Source: Actinomycetes bacterium
GTDB lineage: Bacteria > Actinomycetota > Actinomycetes > Mycobacteriales > Mycobacteriaceae
NCBI GenBank assembly: GCA_023461275.1
Contig: JAEYMI010000081.1
Location: 29,626 to 93,625 of the forward strand
Length of the DNA: 64,000 nucleotides
Reading direction: 5' to 3'
Shown here: positions 8,642 through 16,479 of the stretch, piece by piece
How positions within the stretch are numbered: the stretch's first letter is position 1
Layout: every line of letters begins with the position of its first letter
Notes under the pieces: generated by a model
Seen by the model: only the letters and a program-made list of their open reading frames with translations
What the model was told of the DNA's origin: nothing
The model's database searches: none
Program-made: the position numbers and the translations under genes

Positions 8642-8675
8642 TCGTTCCCACCTCGCCGATCGTTCCCACCTCACC
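8640..8675 (+). repeat. Two 18-bp tandem repeats downstream of the oxidoreductase gene
   Basis: GATCGTTCCCACCTC plus three further bases occurs twice in a row (8640-8657 and 8658-8675) with one mismatch, at the stop codon of the oxidoreductase gene and before lppM. It looks like slippage rather than an operator. Confidence 0.7.
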
Positions 8676-8729
8676 CGGGTGCGTCTACACCATCGTGCAC
8701 CGGCTATCTGGCACGATGTCGGAGTGCGC

Positions 8730-9548
8730 GTGTCCAATCGTGGTCCATCGGCCCTGCTGCTCATCGTCGCGATTCTGCTCACGACTCCGCTGATGTCGGG
8801 GTGCCTGCAGCGATCCACCTCCGTCGGTGACCGCTACTCCGGAACGATCATCGTGGCGACCTCGCCGGACAATCCGCGCGGCGCGCCCAAACTCGACGTC
8901 CCGGAGTCGATGGCGCGGAGCGTGGCACTGACCGAGTATCGCGCCGGGCCCGACGGCACCGAGCAGGCGAACTCGTCGGCCGCTCCGCAATCGGGGGCGC
9001 CTGGTTCCACGCCGGCGGCCGATCAGACGGCGCGAGTCGGCACTCGGGCCACGTTCTACGACCTCACCGCGGGTCAGTTCGGCCAGCTCGGCGACATCGT
9101 GTCCAGTGCCTTCGGCGATTCGTCGATGTCGATGGACCTCTCGGCGAAGCGCAGCGGCGACCTGGTGCGGTTCCGCGGCAGCGCCGACCTGTCGGATCTG
9201 GTTCCCAACCGCGACTACCTACAGTTCACCGTGACGTTCAACGGTCCGATCAAGGCCACCAACGGCGACCAGACCGGCGATAACACCGTGACCTGGACTC
9301 CTGAGCCGCGCAAGCCCTCGGACTTCACCGCCGAGGCCGATTACCCTGATCCGGCCACTGCCGCACTGGGGAGCTGGTCGTGGCTTCTGGCGATCCTGTG
9401 TCTGATCGTCGTCGGGATCGTCGCCCGCCTGGCCTACCTCAACCGCGACCGCAGCCCACGTCCCGGCCGTCCCCGCCCCGAGCAGCGTCGACCCGCGGAC
9501 TCCCCAGTGGGGTCAGGATCAAGCTCAGCGGGATCGAGCTCTTCCTAA
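8730..9548 (+). CDS. lppM: LppM-type lipoprotein
   Basis: Exported lipoprotein of 272 residues. The signal peptide has a short Arg-containing start, a hydrophobic core LLLIVAILLTTP and a lipobox-like LMSGC, with Met instead of Leu at -3. A second membrane helix near the C-terminus (LLAILCLIVVGIVARLAYL) and a basic tail follow. This layout and its position after the GNAT gene and before the reductase match M. tuberculosis LppM (Rv2171), which has been linked to phagosome manipulation. The GTG at 8730 has GGAG five bases upstream. The tail is Pro/Ser rich. Its end overlaps the convergent reductase gene by four bases. Confidence 0.83.
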   Translation: MSNRGPSALLLIVAILLTTPLMSGCLQRSTSVGDRYSGTIIVATSPDNPRGAPKLDVPESMARSVALTEYRAGPDGTEQANSSAAPQSGAPGSTPAADQTARVGTRATFYDLTAGQFGQLGDIVSSAFGDSSMSMDLSAKRSGDLVRFRGSADLSDLVPNRDYLQFTVTFNGPIKATNGDQTGDNTVTWTPEPRKPSDFTAEADYPDPATAALGSWSWLLAILCLIVVGIVARLAYLNRDRSPRPGRPRPEQRRPADSPVGSGSSSAGSSSS

Positions 9549-10510
9549 CCCGCTGCCGTGGCCGGTGCTGCGGCGGCGGTGTCCACTCCGATGCGTTCGA
9601 GCACCTCCGAAGTCGCCTTCGCGAAGTTCAGGCTGCAGAAGTGCAGGCAGGGCGCACCCTCGTCGATGAGTCGCTGAGCAGTCTCGGTCGCGAAGTCGAT
9701 ACCGACCGCCCGGACCGCCTCGCGGTCCTCTTCCGGACCCGACCCGGCGGCGTCGGCGAAGCGCTTCTCCACCTCCGGCGGGATCACCGAACCCGACAAT
9801 TGCACCATCCGGCGTGCGGTGGCCAGCGACGTCACCGGCATGATGCCCGGGATGATCGGTTTGGCACCCTGTTCGGGATCGGCCACGACGACCCGGTCCC
9901 GCAGACGCAGGTAGTGCTCCACGTCGAAGAACATCTGGGTGATCGAATAGTCGGCACCGGCGCGCAGTTTGTTGACCAACGCACGCGTGTCGTGGTCGAG
10001 GTCGGGCGCACGGTGATGGCCCTCCGGGAATGAGGCGACACCGACGGTGAAATCGCCGAGACCGTCGATCAGACGGACGAGTTCCTCGGCGTAGGCGACC
10101 CCCTCGGGGTGTCGGGTCCATTCGCCCAACGGGTCGCCCGGCGGATCTCCGCGCAGCGCAAGGATGTTGGTGATCCCCTGATCGGCGTAGGCGCCGACAA
10201 GTGCGCGCAACTCGGCGACGCTGTGATTGACCGCGGTGAGATGGGCAACGGTCAACAGGGTGGTCTGTTCGGCCAGCTGCCCGGCGATACGGACCGTCCG
10301 GTCCCGGGTGGTTCCCCCCGCGCCGTAGGTCAGCGACACGAACGCGGGCCCGAGACGCTCAAAAGTCCGCACCGCACGCCACAGCCGGGCTTCGGCGTCG
10401 TCGTCACGCGGCGGGAAGAACTCGACCGAGAACGGGATCGGGCCCGGATGCGGGGCCGACAGCCGTTCGGTGATCGAGAGAGCCTTTGCGGATGAAGTCA
10501 CCCGACACAT
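9545..10510 (-). CDS. metF: Methylenetetrahydrofolate reductase family protein
   Basis: Reduces 5,10-methylene- to 5-methyl-tetrahydrofolate for methionine synthesis. The TIM-barrel features of the family are visible: FSVEFFPPRDD with the catalytic Glu at the start, AHLTAVNHS, ILALRGDPPGDP, and ADYSITQMFFDVEHYLRL. It matches Rv2172c by position. Mycobacterial members of this kind include reports of enzymes that work without tightly bound FAD, so flavin dependence is open. The start is uncertain: ATG at 10510 (321 residues), GTG at 10501 or TTG at 10525, none with a good ribosome site. It is divergent from the prenyl synthase, sharing a 120-bp region with four GGTCACAC repeats. Confidence 0.88.
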   Translation of the reverse strand: MCRVTSSAKALSITERLSAPHPGPIPFSVEFFPPRDDDAEARLWRAVRTFERLGPAFVSLTYGAGGTTRDRTVRIAGQLAEQTTLLTVAHLTAVNHSVAELRALVGAYADQGITNILALRGDPPGDPLGEWTRHPEGVAYAEELVRLIDGLGDFTVGVASFPEGHHRAPDLDHDTRALVNKLRAGADYSITQMFFDVEHYLRLRDRVVVADPEQGAKPIIPGIMPVTSLATARRMVQLSGSVIPPEVEKRFADAAGSGPEEDREAVRAVGIDFATETAQRLIDEGAPCLHFCSLNFAKATSEVLERIGVDTAAAAPATAAG

Positions 10511-10547
10511 TGTAGGGAGGGCCAAGCGGTGCCACGCCCCCGGACTT

Positions 10548-10609
10548 GGTCACACCTGCCGACCGGTCACACCCCGTCGAATCGGTCACACTCGGCGAAT
10601 GGGTCACAC
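10548..10609. repeat. Four GGTCACAC direct repeats (operator candidate)
   Basis: GGTCACAC begins at 10548, 10565, 10584 and 10602, spaced 17-19 bp, in the short region between the divergent metF and idsA2-like genes. The last copy sits where the -35 of the idsA2-like promoter would be. Regular spacing and location suggest binding of an unidentified regulator. Confidence 0.6.
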
Positions 10610-10630
10610 TCGCCACGACCCCAGTAGCCT
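10602..10630 (+). promoter_or_regulatory. Candidate promoter of the idsA2-like gene
   Basis: TAGCCT at 10625-10630 fits the actinobacterial -10 pattern TAnnnT, and the start site predicted about seven bases later coincides with the ATG/GTG at 10635-10640, so the mRNA may be leaderless. No -35 consensus is present; the fourth GGTCACAC occupies that place. Confidence 0.4.
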
Positions 10631-10634
10631 TGCG

Positions 10635-11780
10635 ATGGTGACGTCCACACTGCCCTCCCCGACTTCGCTCGTCGAGGTGCCCGCCGCCGTCGACGTGGTG
10701 CTGGCCGACTTCTTCGACCGCGCCGTTCCGCGTACCGGCGCGATCTCACCGGTCGTCGCCGACGCTGCCGCCGCGGTCCGCGACTTCGCGCTCAACGGTG
10801 GCAAGCGGATTCGTCCGATCTTCGTCTACGCCGGCTGGCTGTGTGGGCTCGATGCCACCGGCAGAGGTTCTGCTGACGCCGATGCGGCCGACGTCCTGCG
10901 GGTGTGCGGCGCCGTCGAGCTCGTTCAGGCGTGTGCCCTCATCCACGATGATGTGATCGATCAGTCCGACACGCGCCGCGGCAACGCCACGGTGCACCGG
11001 GACTTCGAGCGGCGCCACCGCGCCGCCGGGTGGGCGGGCGATTCCGGCCATCACGGCGTCAGCACCGCGATCCTGATGGGTGACTTCGCCCTCGCCTGGG
11101 CCGACGACCTGCTGCACGACCAGTACCCCGCGCCCGACGCCGATGCGCCCGACCCGGACTCACTGCGTCCGGTGCCGCCCGCGGTGGCGCGGGTGTGGGC
11201 GGCGATGCGTACCGAGGTGCTGGGCGGGCAGTATCTCGACATCGTCGGCGAGGCCAGCGGCGACGAATCGATCGACGCGGCCTACCGCGTGATGGAGTTC
11301 AAGACGGCCACCTACACCGTGGCCCGCCCGCTCGAACTGGGCGCCACCCTGGCCGGGGCGCCGTCGGCATTGATCACCACGTTGCGGTCGGTGGGCCGTG
11401 ACCTCGGCATCGCGTTCCAGTTGCGCGACGACATGCTCGGCGCGTTCGGCGATCCCGCGCAGACCGGCAAACCGTCGGGCGAGGACCTGGTCTCGGGCAA
11501 ACGGACCGCACTGCTGGCGGTTGCCCTGGCTCGTGGCGACGAACGGGATCCGGCCGCGTCGGCGCGCCTGCGCGGGTTGATCGGACGGGAGCTTTCCGAG
11601 GACGAATTGGCCACCGCCCGAACAATTCTCGTCGAATCGGGTGCCGTCGCCGAGATCGAGGACCAGATCAACGAGTTACGCGATGCCGCGCTGGCGTCGT
11701 TGGCCGCCGCCGATATCGGTTCACGGGTGCGTGATGAGCTGACCGTGCTCGCCGACCGCATCGCCCATCGGAGTGCGTGA
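10635..11780 (+). CDS. Polyprenyl diphosphate synthase (IdsA2-like)
   Basis: Trans-prenyltransferase of 381 residues that condenses isopentenyl diphosphate with an allylic diphosphate, probably to geranylgeranyl or a similar chain. Visible motifs: GGKRIRP, the first Asp-rich motif DDVID at 105-109, GQYLDI, and the second motif as DDMLGAFGD near 265. It matches Rv2173 (idsA2) by position. The start was set at the ATG at 10635; a GTG follows directly. Its end overlaps the first possible start of the CrtI-like gene, so the two are probably cotranscribed, which suggests a shared isoprenoid pathway. Product chain length cannot be read off. Confidence 0.9.
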   Translation: MVTSTLPSPTSLVEVPAAVDVVLADFFDRAVPRTGAISPVVADAAAAVRDFALNGGKRIRPIFVYAGWLCGLDATGRGSADADAADVLRVCGAVELVQACALIHDDVIDQSDTRRGNATVHRDFERRHRAAGWAGDSGHHGVSTAILMGDFALAWADDLLHDQYPAPDADAPDPDSLRPVPPAVARVWAAMRTEVLGGQYLDIVGEASGDESIDAAYRVMEFKTATYTVARPLELGATLAGAPSALITTLRSVGRDLGIAFQLRDDMLGAFGDPAQTGKPSGEDLVSGKRTALLAVALARGDERDPAASARLRGLIGRELSEDELATARTILVESGAVAEIEDQINELRDAALASLAAADIGSRVRDELTVLADRIAHRSA

Positions 11781-11784
11781 CGCC

Positions 11785-13350
11785 ATGGCTGCACCGTCGA
11801 AGGTGGTGGTGATCGGTGCCGGACTGTCCGGGCTGTCGGCGGCCCTGTGGCTGCGCGGCGCGGGTTGCGAGGTCACCGTTGTCGACGCCGCGGACGCCCC
11901 GGGCGGTCTGGTGCGCACTCGAGAACTGGCGCCCGGGCACCGATTCGATACCGGCGCAACAGTTCTCACCATGCCCGAGCTGGTCGCGGCGCCGATGGCG
12001 GCGGTCGGCATCTCCCCCGCCGAGACACTTCGGCGACTCGACCTGACCCAGGTGGACCCCACCTATGTCGCGCGGTTCGCCGACGGCACGAGCCTGCGCG
12101 TTCCGTTCGGCCTGGACAATCTCGTCGCCGAGGTGTCTGCCACGTTCGGCTCGTCGTCGGGCGAGGATGTCCGTGACCTGATGGGGTGGCTCGCCGAACT
12201 CTACGACGCAGAGTTCGACAACTTCATCGACCGGAACTTCGGTGGGCCGCGTTCCTACCTCGACGGGCAGCTGGTGACCGATCTGGCGCGCCTGGTCCGT
12301 CTCGGTGGCGTACGCGCGCTGACACCGGCGGTTGCACGCTTTGTCAAAGACGAACGCCTACAACGGGTTTTCACGTTCCAGGCGCTCTACGCCGGGGTGC
12401 CGCCGCGACGTGCTGCGGCGGTATACGGCGTGATCGGCCACATGGACATCGGCCTCGGCGTTCAGTACCCGGCCGGCGGCATGGGTGCCATCGGCGAGGT
12501 GATGGCAGACGGGCTAGGTGAATCCGGTGCGCAGGTGCTGCTCGGCACGCGCGCGGAGAGCATCGTCCGACGCGACGGCCGGGTGGCCGCCGTCGGGTGC
12601 CGGGCTGCCGACAGTTCGGCGATCGAGATCCCCGCCGACGCGGTGGTGGCCACCGCCCCGATCGCCTCGGTCGCGGACATGCTCGGCGAACATCTCCCCC
12701 GCGGACCACGGTGGCGGCGTCGGCGTTACTCGCCGAGCGCCGTCGTCATCCACGGTGTGGCCCCGACGTCGGTGACCGCATCGTGGCCCGGCCACCATCA
12801 CACCATCGACTTCGGTGGTGCCTGGCATGACACCTTCACCGACCTCACGCGCCGCCCGGGGCGGCTGATGCGCGATCCGTCGTTCCTCATCACCCGGCCC
12901 GGGCGCACCGCTCCACATCACTTCCACGCCGACCGCGACGGCGGGACAACCGAATCGGTGTCGGTGCTGGCACCGTGTCCCAACCTCGACGTGGCACCCG
13001 TCGCGTGGGATGCCATCGCCGACGCTTACGTGCAGGAGTGTCTGGATACCCTGCGCGAGCGCGGATACGACGGAATCGACTCAGTCGAGGTCGTCGGAAT
13101 CGACCATCCGGGTACCTGGGCCGCGATGGGTCTGCCGGCGGGTACGCCGTTCAGCGCCGCGCACAGCGTCGCCCAGACCGGCCCGCTGCGCACCCCCAAC
13201 AAGTGGCCGCATCAGCCCGATGTGATCCTGGCCGGCGCCGCGACGATCCCCGGCGTCGGCATCCCGCCGGTGCTCGTGTCGGGCCGGCTCGCCGCGGAGC
13301 ACCTCGTGGGAGCCGACGCGGTCGGGTCAGCCCTGACCACACGGTCATGA
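11785..13350 (+). CDS. Phytoene desaturase-type oxidoreductase (CrtI family)
   Basis: FAD enzyme of 521 residues. The N-terminal FAD motif is VIGAGLSGLSAALWLRGAG followed by DAADAPGGLVRT; the C-terminal signature is DVILAGAATIPGVGIPPVL. In carotenoid pathways such enzymes desaturate phytoene. It sits directly after the prenyl diphosphate synthase and overlaps mptA by ATGA, implying one operon. No phytoene synthase (crtB) is present in the window, so either crtB lies elsewhere or the substrate is another polyprenyl compound. A second CrtI-like gene is 3 kb upstream. The ATG at 11785 is preferred over GTG 11773; GGAG lies 11 bases before it. Confidence 0.85.
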   Translation: MAAPSKVVVIGAGLSGLSAALWLRGAGCEVTVVDAADAPGGLVRTRELAPGHRFDTGATVLTMPELVAAPMAAVGISPAETLRRLDLTQVDPTYVARFADGTSLRVPFGLDNLVAEVSATFGSSSGEDVRDLMGWLAELYDAEFDNFIDRNFGGPRSYLDGQLVTDLARLVRLGGVRALTPAVARFVKDERLQRVFTFQALYAGVPPRRAAAVYGVIGHMDIGLGVQYPAGGMGAIGEVMADGLGESGAQVLLGTRAESIVRRDGRVAAVGCRAADSSAIEIPADAVVATAPIASVADMLGEHLPRGPRWRRRRYSPSAVVIHGVAPTSVTASWPGHHHTIDFGGAWHDTFTDLTRRPGRLMRDPSFLITRPGRTAPHHFHADRDGGTTESVSVLAPCPNLDVAPVAWDAIADAYVQECLDTLRERGYDGIDSVEVVGIDHPGTWAAMGLPAGTPFSAAHSVAQTGPLRTPNKWPHQPDVILAGAATIPGVGIPPVLVSGRLAAEHLVGADAVGSALTTRS

Positions 13351-14855
13351 CCCGACCATCGATCCCCGGCGACCTCGTGCTCGGCACCGTCGGCGCTGTT
13401 CTGGTGTGCGCCGGGGCATTCGGCGTCGGTGACATCCCCCGCAACAGCACCCTCCTGCAGGACCTCGGGCTCACCTGGATGACCTACGGACACGGAAAGA
13501 CGTTGTTCGGCACCATCTTCTGGCTGGGTGTCGCGACCATGGTGATCGCCTGGGTCCGGCTCGGCCGCCGGGTCAGCTCATCCGCCGAGCCGCCACCAAG
13601 TGTGACGACGCTGCGCTGGGGTGTGCTGGCCTGGGCTGCGCCACTGGTGATCTCGGTGCCGATCTACAGCCGCGATGTCTACGCCTACCTCGGTCAGGGG
13701 GCGGTGTTCGGCGCCGGATTCAACCCGTACGCCGACGGCCCGGCGCACCATCCGGGGCCGTTGCTCGACAGTATGGCGCAGGTCTGGGCGTCGACCACGG
13801 CGCCGTACGGTCCGGCCTTCATGGGGTTGACGCGGGTGGTCACCGAGATCACCGGCGACCACCCGATCGCCGGGGTCCTTCTCATGCGGGCGGTGCTGCT
13901 GCCCGGTTTGTTGTTGGCGCTGTGGGCGATTCCACGTCTCGCAGAGCATTTCGGGGCCTCGCCGGCGGCCGGGCTGTGGCTCGCGCTGTTCAACCCGATG
14001 GTGCTGATCCATCTGGTGGCCGGCACCCACGTGGAATTGCTGATGCTCGGTCTGCTGGTCGCCGGGGTCACCCTCGCGGTGACCGGACGGCATGTCACCG
14101 GCGTGGCGGTGCTCGGTGTGGCGGTGTCGATCAAGGTGACCGCCGGGATCGCGATCCCCTTCATCCTGTGGATCTGGTTGTCCCACATCCGGGATCGGCG
14201 TCCGGTGCGTCCGCGTGACGTGGCCGGGGTGTTCGCCGCCATCGCCGGGGTCACCCTCGCGGTGTTCGCCGCCTTCACCGCCGCCCTCGGCCTCGGACTC
14301 GGCTGGCTCACCGGCCTCGGCTGGGCCGATCGCATCGTCAACTGGTTCACCATCCCGACGCTGCTCGCCCATCTCGTGACGCTTGTCGCCGCACCGTTTG
14401 CCGCACTGAACCTGCAACCGGTACTGGCCGTCACCCGTTTGATCGGTGCGGTGGTGCTGGCCGGGATTCTGGTGACGCTGTGGTGGCGATCGCGCCACGA
14501 CGAACGCTCGGCGATGGCCGGAATGACATGGGCGATGCTCGCCGTGCTGCTACTCGAACCGTCCACTCTGCCTTGGTATTACACGTGGGTGCTCGGACTG
14601 GCGGTGGCGTTCACGCTGCCGCCCCGGGTTCGTGCGCTGGTGGTGGGCGTGTCGACCTTCATGCTCATCGTCTTCCAGCCCGACGACTCGATCCTGTTCT
14701 ACAAACTGCCCGAAACTCTGCTGGCGCTGGCGCTTTCCATCCTCGCCGGATGGTCGTTGCTGCGCACCGATCCGCTGCGGCTGCGGCACCTGCGACGCGC
14801 GGCGTGGGGCACCGACCCGACGGTCAGAAAGCCTGAGCCTGCGCCCGCCGGATGA
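13347..14855 (+). CDS. mptA: Alpha-(1->6)-mannopyranosyltransferase MptA
   Basis: GT-C type glycosyltransferase using polyprenyl-phosphate mannose to extend the alpha-(1->6) mannan backbone of lipomannan and lipoarabinomannan outside the membrane. The 502-residue protein is almost entirely membrane helices, with the acidic-loop motif PIYSRDVYAYLGQG after the second or third helix, as in MptA/MptB. Position before the Rv2175c-like gene and pknL matches Rv2174. The ATG at 13347 overlaps the crtI stop; a longer open frame upstream is a shadow of crtI. The 3' end overlaps the convergent regulator gene by 32 bases. MptB is the main alternative. Confidence 0.88.
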   Translation: MTRPSIPGDLVLGTVGAVLVCAGAFGVGDIPRNSTLLQDLGLTWMTYGHGKTLFGTIFWLGVATMVIAWVRLGRRVSSSAEPPPSVTTLRWGVLAWAAPLVISVPIYSRDVYAYLGQGAVFGAGFNPYADGPAHHPGPLLDSMAQVWASTTAPYGPAFMGLTRVVTEITGDHPIAGVLLMRAVLLPGLLLALWAIPRLAEHFGASPAAGLWLALFNPMVLIHLVAGTHVELLMLGLLVAGVTLAVTGRHVTGVAVLGVAVSIKVTAGIAIPFILWIWLSHIRDRRPVRPRDVAGVFAAIAGVTLAVFAAFTAALGLGLGWLTGLGWADRIVNWFTIPTLLAHLVTLVAAPFAALNLQPVLAVTRLIGAVVLAGILVTLWWRSRHDERSAMAGMTWAMLAVLLLEPSTLPWYYTWVLGLAVAFTLPPRVRALVVGVSTFMLIVFQPDDSILFYKLPETLLALALSILAGWSLLRTDPLRLRHLRRAAWGTDPTVRKPEPAPAG

Positions 14856-15189
14856 CCTCACGCGCCGAATGTGTGTGCAGCGCGGCAGCAGGATGCATCC
14901 CGAGATCGTCCTGGACGGTGAACAGCCAGACCATCACCTCGTCGCGGGTGTAGCCGCCGTCGAACAGGACATCAACCAGTCCGGTGAAATGTTTGGCCAG
15001 CCCCAGATCGTCGAAGAACAGCGCCGGGATCGCGGGTTGACCTCCACGCGAGATGGCGAGCAGGTGATGATCGCGGATCAGGGTTCGTACCCTGCTGGAC
15101 GAGACATGGAGCCGGTCGGCGACCTCGTCGACGGTCAGGGTGTCGACATCGGGTCCGAGGGTGTCCTCCGAAAGCGGTAGTGAGACCAC
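14824..15189 (-). CDS. Rv2175c-type DNA-binding protein
   Basis: Small winged-helix-like protein of 121 residues with an N-terminal helix-turn-helix region (LTVDEVADRLHVSSSRVRTLIRD) and a conserved C-terminus (EVMVWLFT, then HTHSAREVIRRAQAQAF). It resembles M. tuberculosis Rv2175c, a DNA-binding substrate of PknL whose DNA binding is reduced by phosphorylation, and here too it is divergent from pknL. The GTG at 15189 with AAGG upstream is the only sensible start; the long open frame beyond it is antisense to pknL. It lacks most of the N-terminal tail that carries the phosphorylated Thr in M. tuberculosis, so phosphorylation may differ. Confidence 0.86.
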   Translation of the reverse strand: MVSLPLSEDTLGPDVDTLTVDEVADRLHVSSSRVRTLIRDHHLLAISRGGQPAIPALFFDDLGLAKHFTGLVDVLFDGGYTRDEVMVWLFTVQDDLGMHPAAALHTHSAREVIRRAQAQAF

Positions 15190-15270
15190 GGCCCAGACCT
15201 TACCGCCTCGCCCACGACGTCGGGCGTCGGTTCCCTGCTTGAGCGGTTGCGACCGGTAGATTCCCTCGTT

Positions 15271-16458
15271 GTGAACACCTCGCCGGACGAGCTGCTCGGG
15301 GCCACCCTCGAGCGGCGCTATCGCATCGACGCGCCGATCGCGCGCGGCGGGATGTCGGCGGTCTATCTCGGCATCGATCTGCGCTTGGGTCGATCGGTGG
15401 CGATCAAGGTGATGGATTCTCGCTACAGCGGCGACCAGCAGTTCCTGCGCCGGTTCGAATTCGAGGCGCGGGCCGTGGCGTCCCTGAAGCATCCGGGTCT
15501 GGTCGCCGTCTACGACCAGGGCATCGACAACGGGATCGCGTTTCTGGTGATGGAACTCGTCGAGGGTGGGAGCCTGCGAGAGCTGCTCCGCGAACGCGGT
15601 CCGATGCCGCCGCACGCGGTGGTGGCGGTGGCCGATCCCGTGCTCGGCGGTCTCGGTACCGCGCACGCCGCCGGACTGGTCCATCGCGACGTCAAACCCG
15701 AGAACGTATTGATCTCCGACGCCGGGGAGGTGAAGGTCGCCGATTTCGGTCTTGTTCGCGCTGTCGCCGAGGCGGGCGTGACGTCGGCGAGCGTGATCCT
15801 CGGTACGGCCGCCTACCTCTCACCGGAACAGGTGGAGTCGACGAGCGCCGATGCGCGCAGCGACGTCTACTCGATGGGTGTGCTGATGTTCGAGTTGCTC
15901 ACCGGCCGGACGCCCTTTCGTGGCGATACTCCGCTATCGCTCGCCTACCAGCGATTGTCCTACGACGTGCCCGCCCCGAGTGACGTGATCGCAGGCGTGC
16001 CAGGAGAATTCGACGACATCGTGCTGCGCGCCACCGAGCGTGACCCGGCGCAACGCTACGTCGACGGATTCGATATGCGGGCCGCGATTCTCGCCGCCGC
16101 CGACGAACTCGACCTACCGCCGTTCACCGTTCCCGCGCCCCGACGCTCGGCCGAACGTGACACCGTCGCGCGCTATCGCGCCGCTCATCGCGAACCCGAC
16201 TCGGGGCAACCCGACCCGACGAACCGCACCCGGGTGCAGTCCGATCCCGGACTCGATACGCCGCCGGTTCCGGCCGTCGGGGCCCGCGATGTCGTCCCTG
16301 CGGTGAGCCCGACCAGCCGACAGCCATCCACTCAACCGATACCCGACGAGCCGGCCGGTGGCCGACTTCGCGTGGTCGGCTGGATCATGGCGGTGCTGGT
16401 ACTGGCCGCGCTGCTCGGCGGTGCCGGGTGGTGGGTCGGCGTGACCTACCTCAGCTGA
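15271..16458 (+). CDS. pknL: Ser/Thr protein kinase PknL
   Basis: Membrane-anchored Hanks-type kinase of 395 residues. The kinase domain runs from about 20 to 285: the glycine loop as RGGMSAVY, catalytic Lys in VAIKVMD at about 46, HRDVKPEN with Asp near 140, DFG near 159, then GTAAYLSPEQ. A Pro/Thr-rich linker follows, then one membrane helix at about 370-390 and only a few external residues, so there is no PASTA or other sensor domain. Divergence from the Rv2175c-like gene supports PknL. The GTG at 15271 is chosen; a TTG at 15247 would add eight residues, and neither has a clear ribosome site. Confidence 0.93.
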   Translation: MNTSPDELLGATLERRYRIDAPIARGGMSAVYLGIDLRLGRSVAIKVMDSRYSGDQQFLRRFEFEARAVASLKHPGLVAVYDQGIDNGIAFLVMELVEGGSLRELLRERGPMPPHAVVAVADPVLGGLGTAHAAGLVHRDVKPENVLISDAGEVKVADFGLVRAVAEAGVTSASVILGTAAYLSPEQVESTSADARSDVYSMGVLMFELLTGRTPFRGDTPLSLAYQRLSYDVPAPSDVIAGVPGEFDDIVLRATERDPAQRYVDGFDMRAAILAAADELDLPPFTVPAPRRSAERDTVARYRAAHREPDSGQPDPTNRTRVQSDPGLDTPPVPAVGARDVVPAVSPTSRQPSTQPIPDEPAGGRLRVVGWIMAVLVLAALLGGAGWWVGVTYLS

Positions 16459-16479
16459 CGGGTCTGAAGCGGAGGCGAT

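Noticed and set aside
10548..10609. Possible CRISPR-like array
   Set aside because: Repeats are only 8 bp with 9-11 bp between them and no cas genes are present; an operator is far more likely.
12975..13346. N-terminal extension of mptA by 124 residues
   Set aside because: The extension is an out-of-frame copy of crtI, Arg-rich and unlike MptA; the ATGA overlap at 13347 gives the family length.
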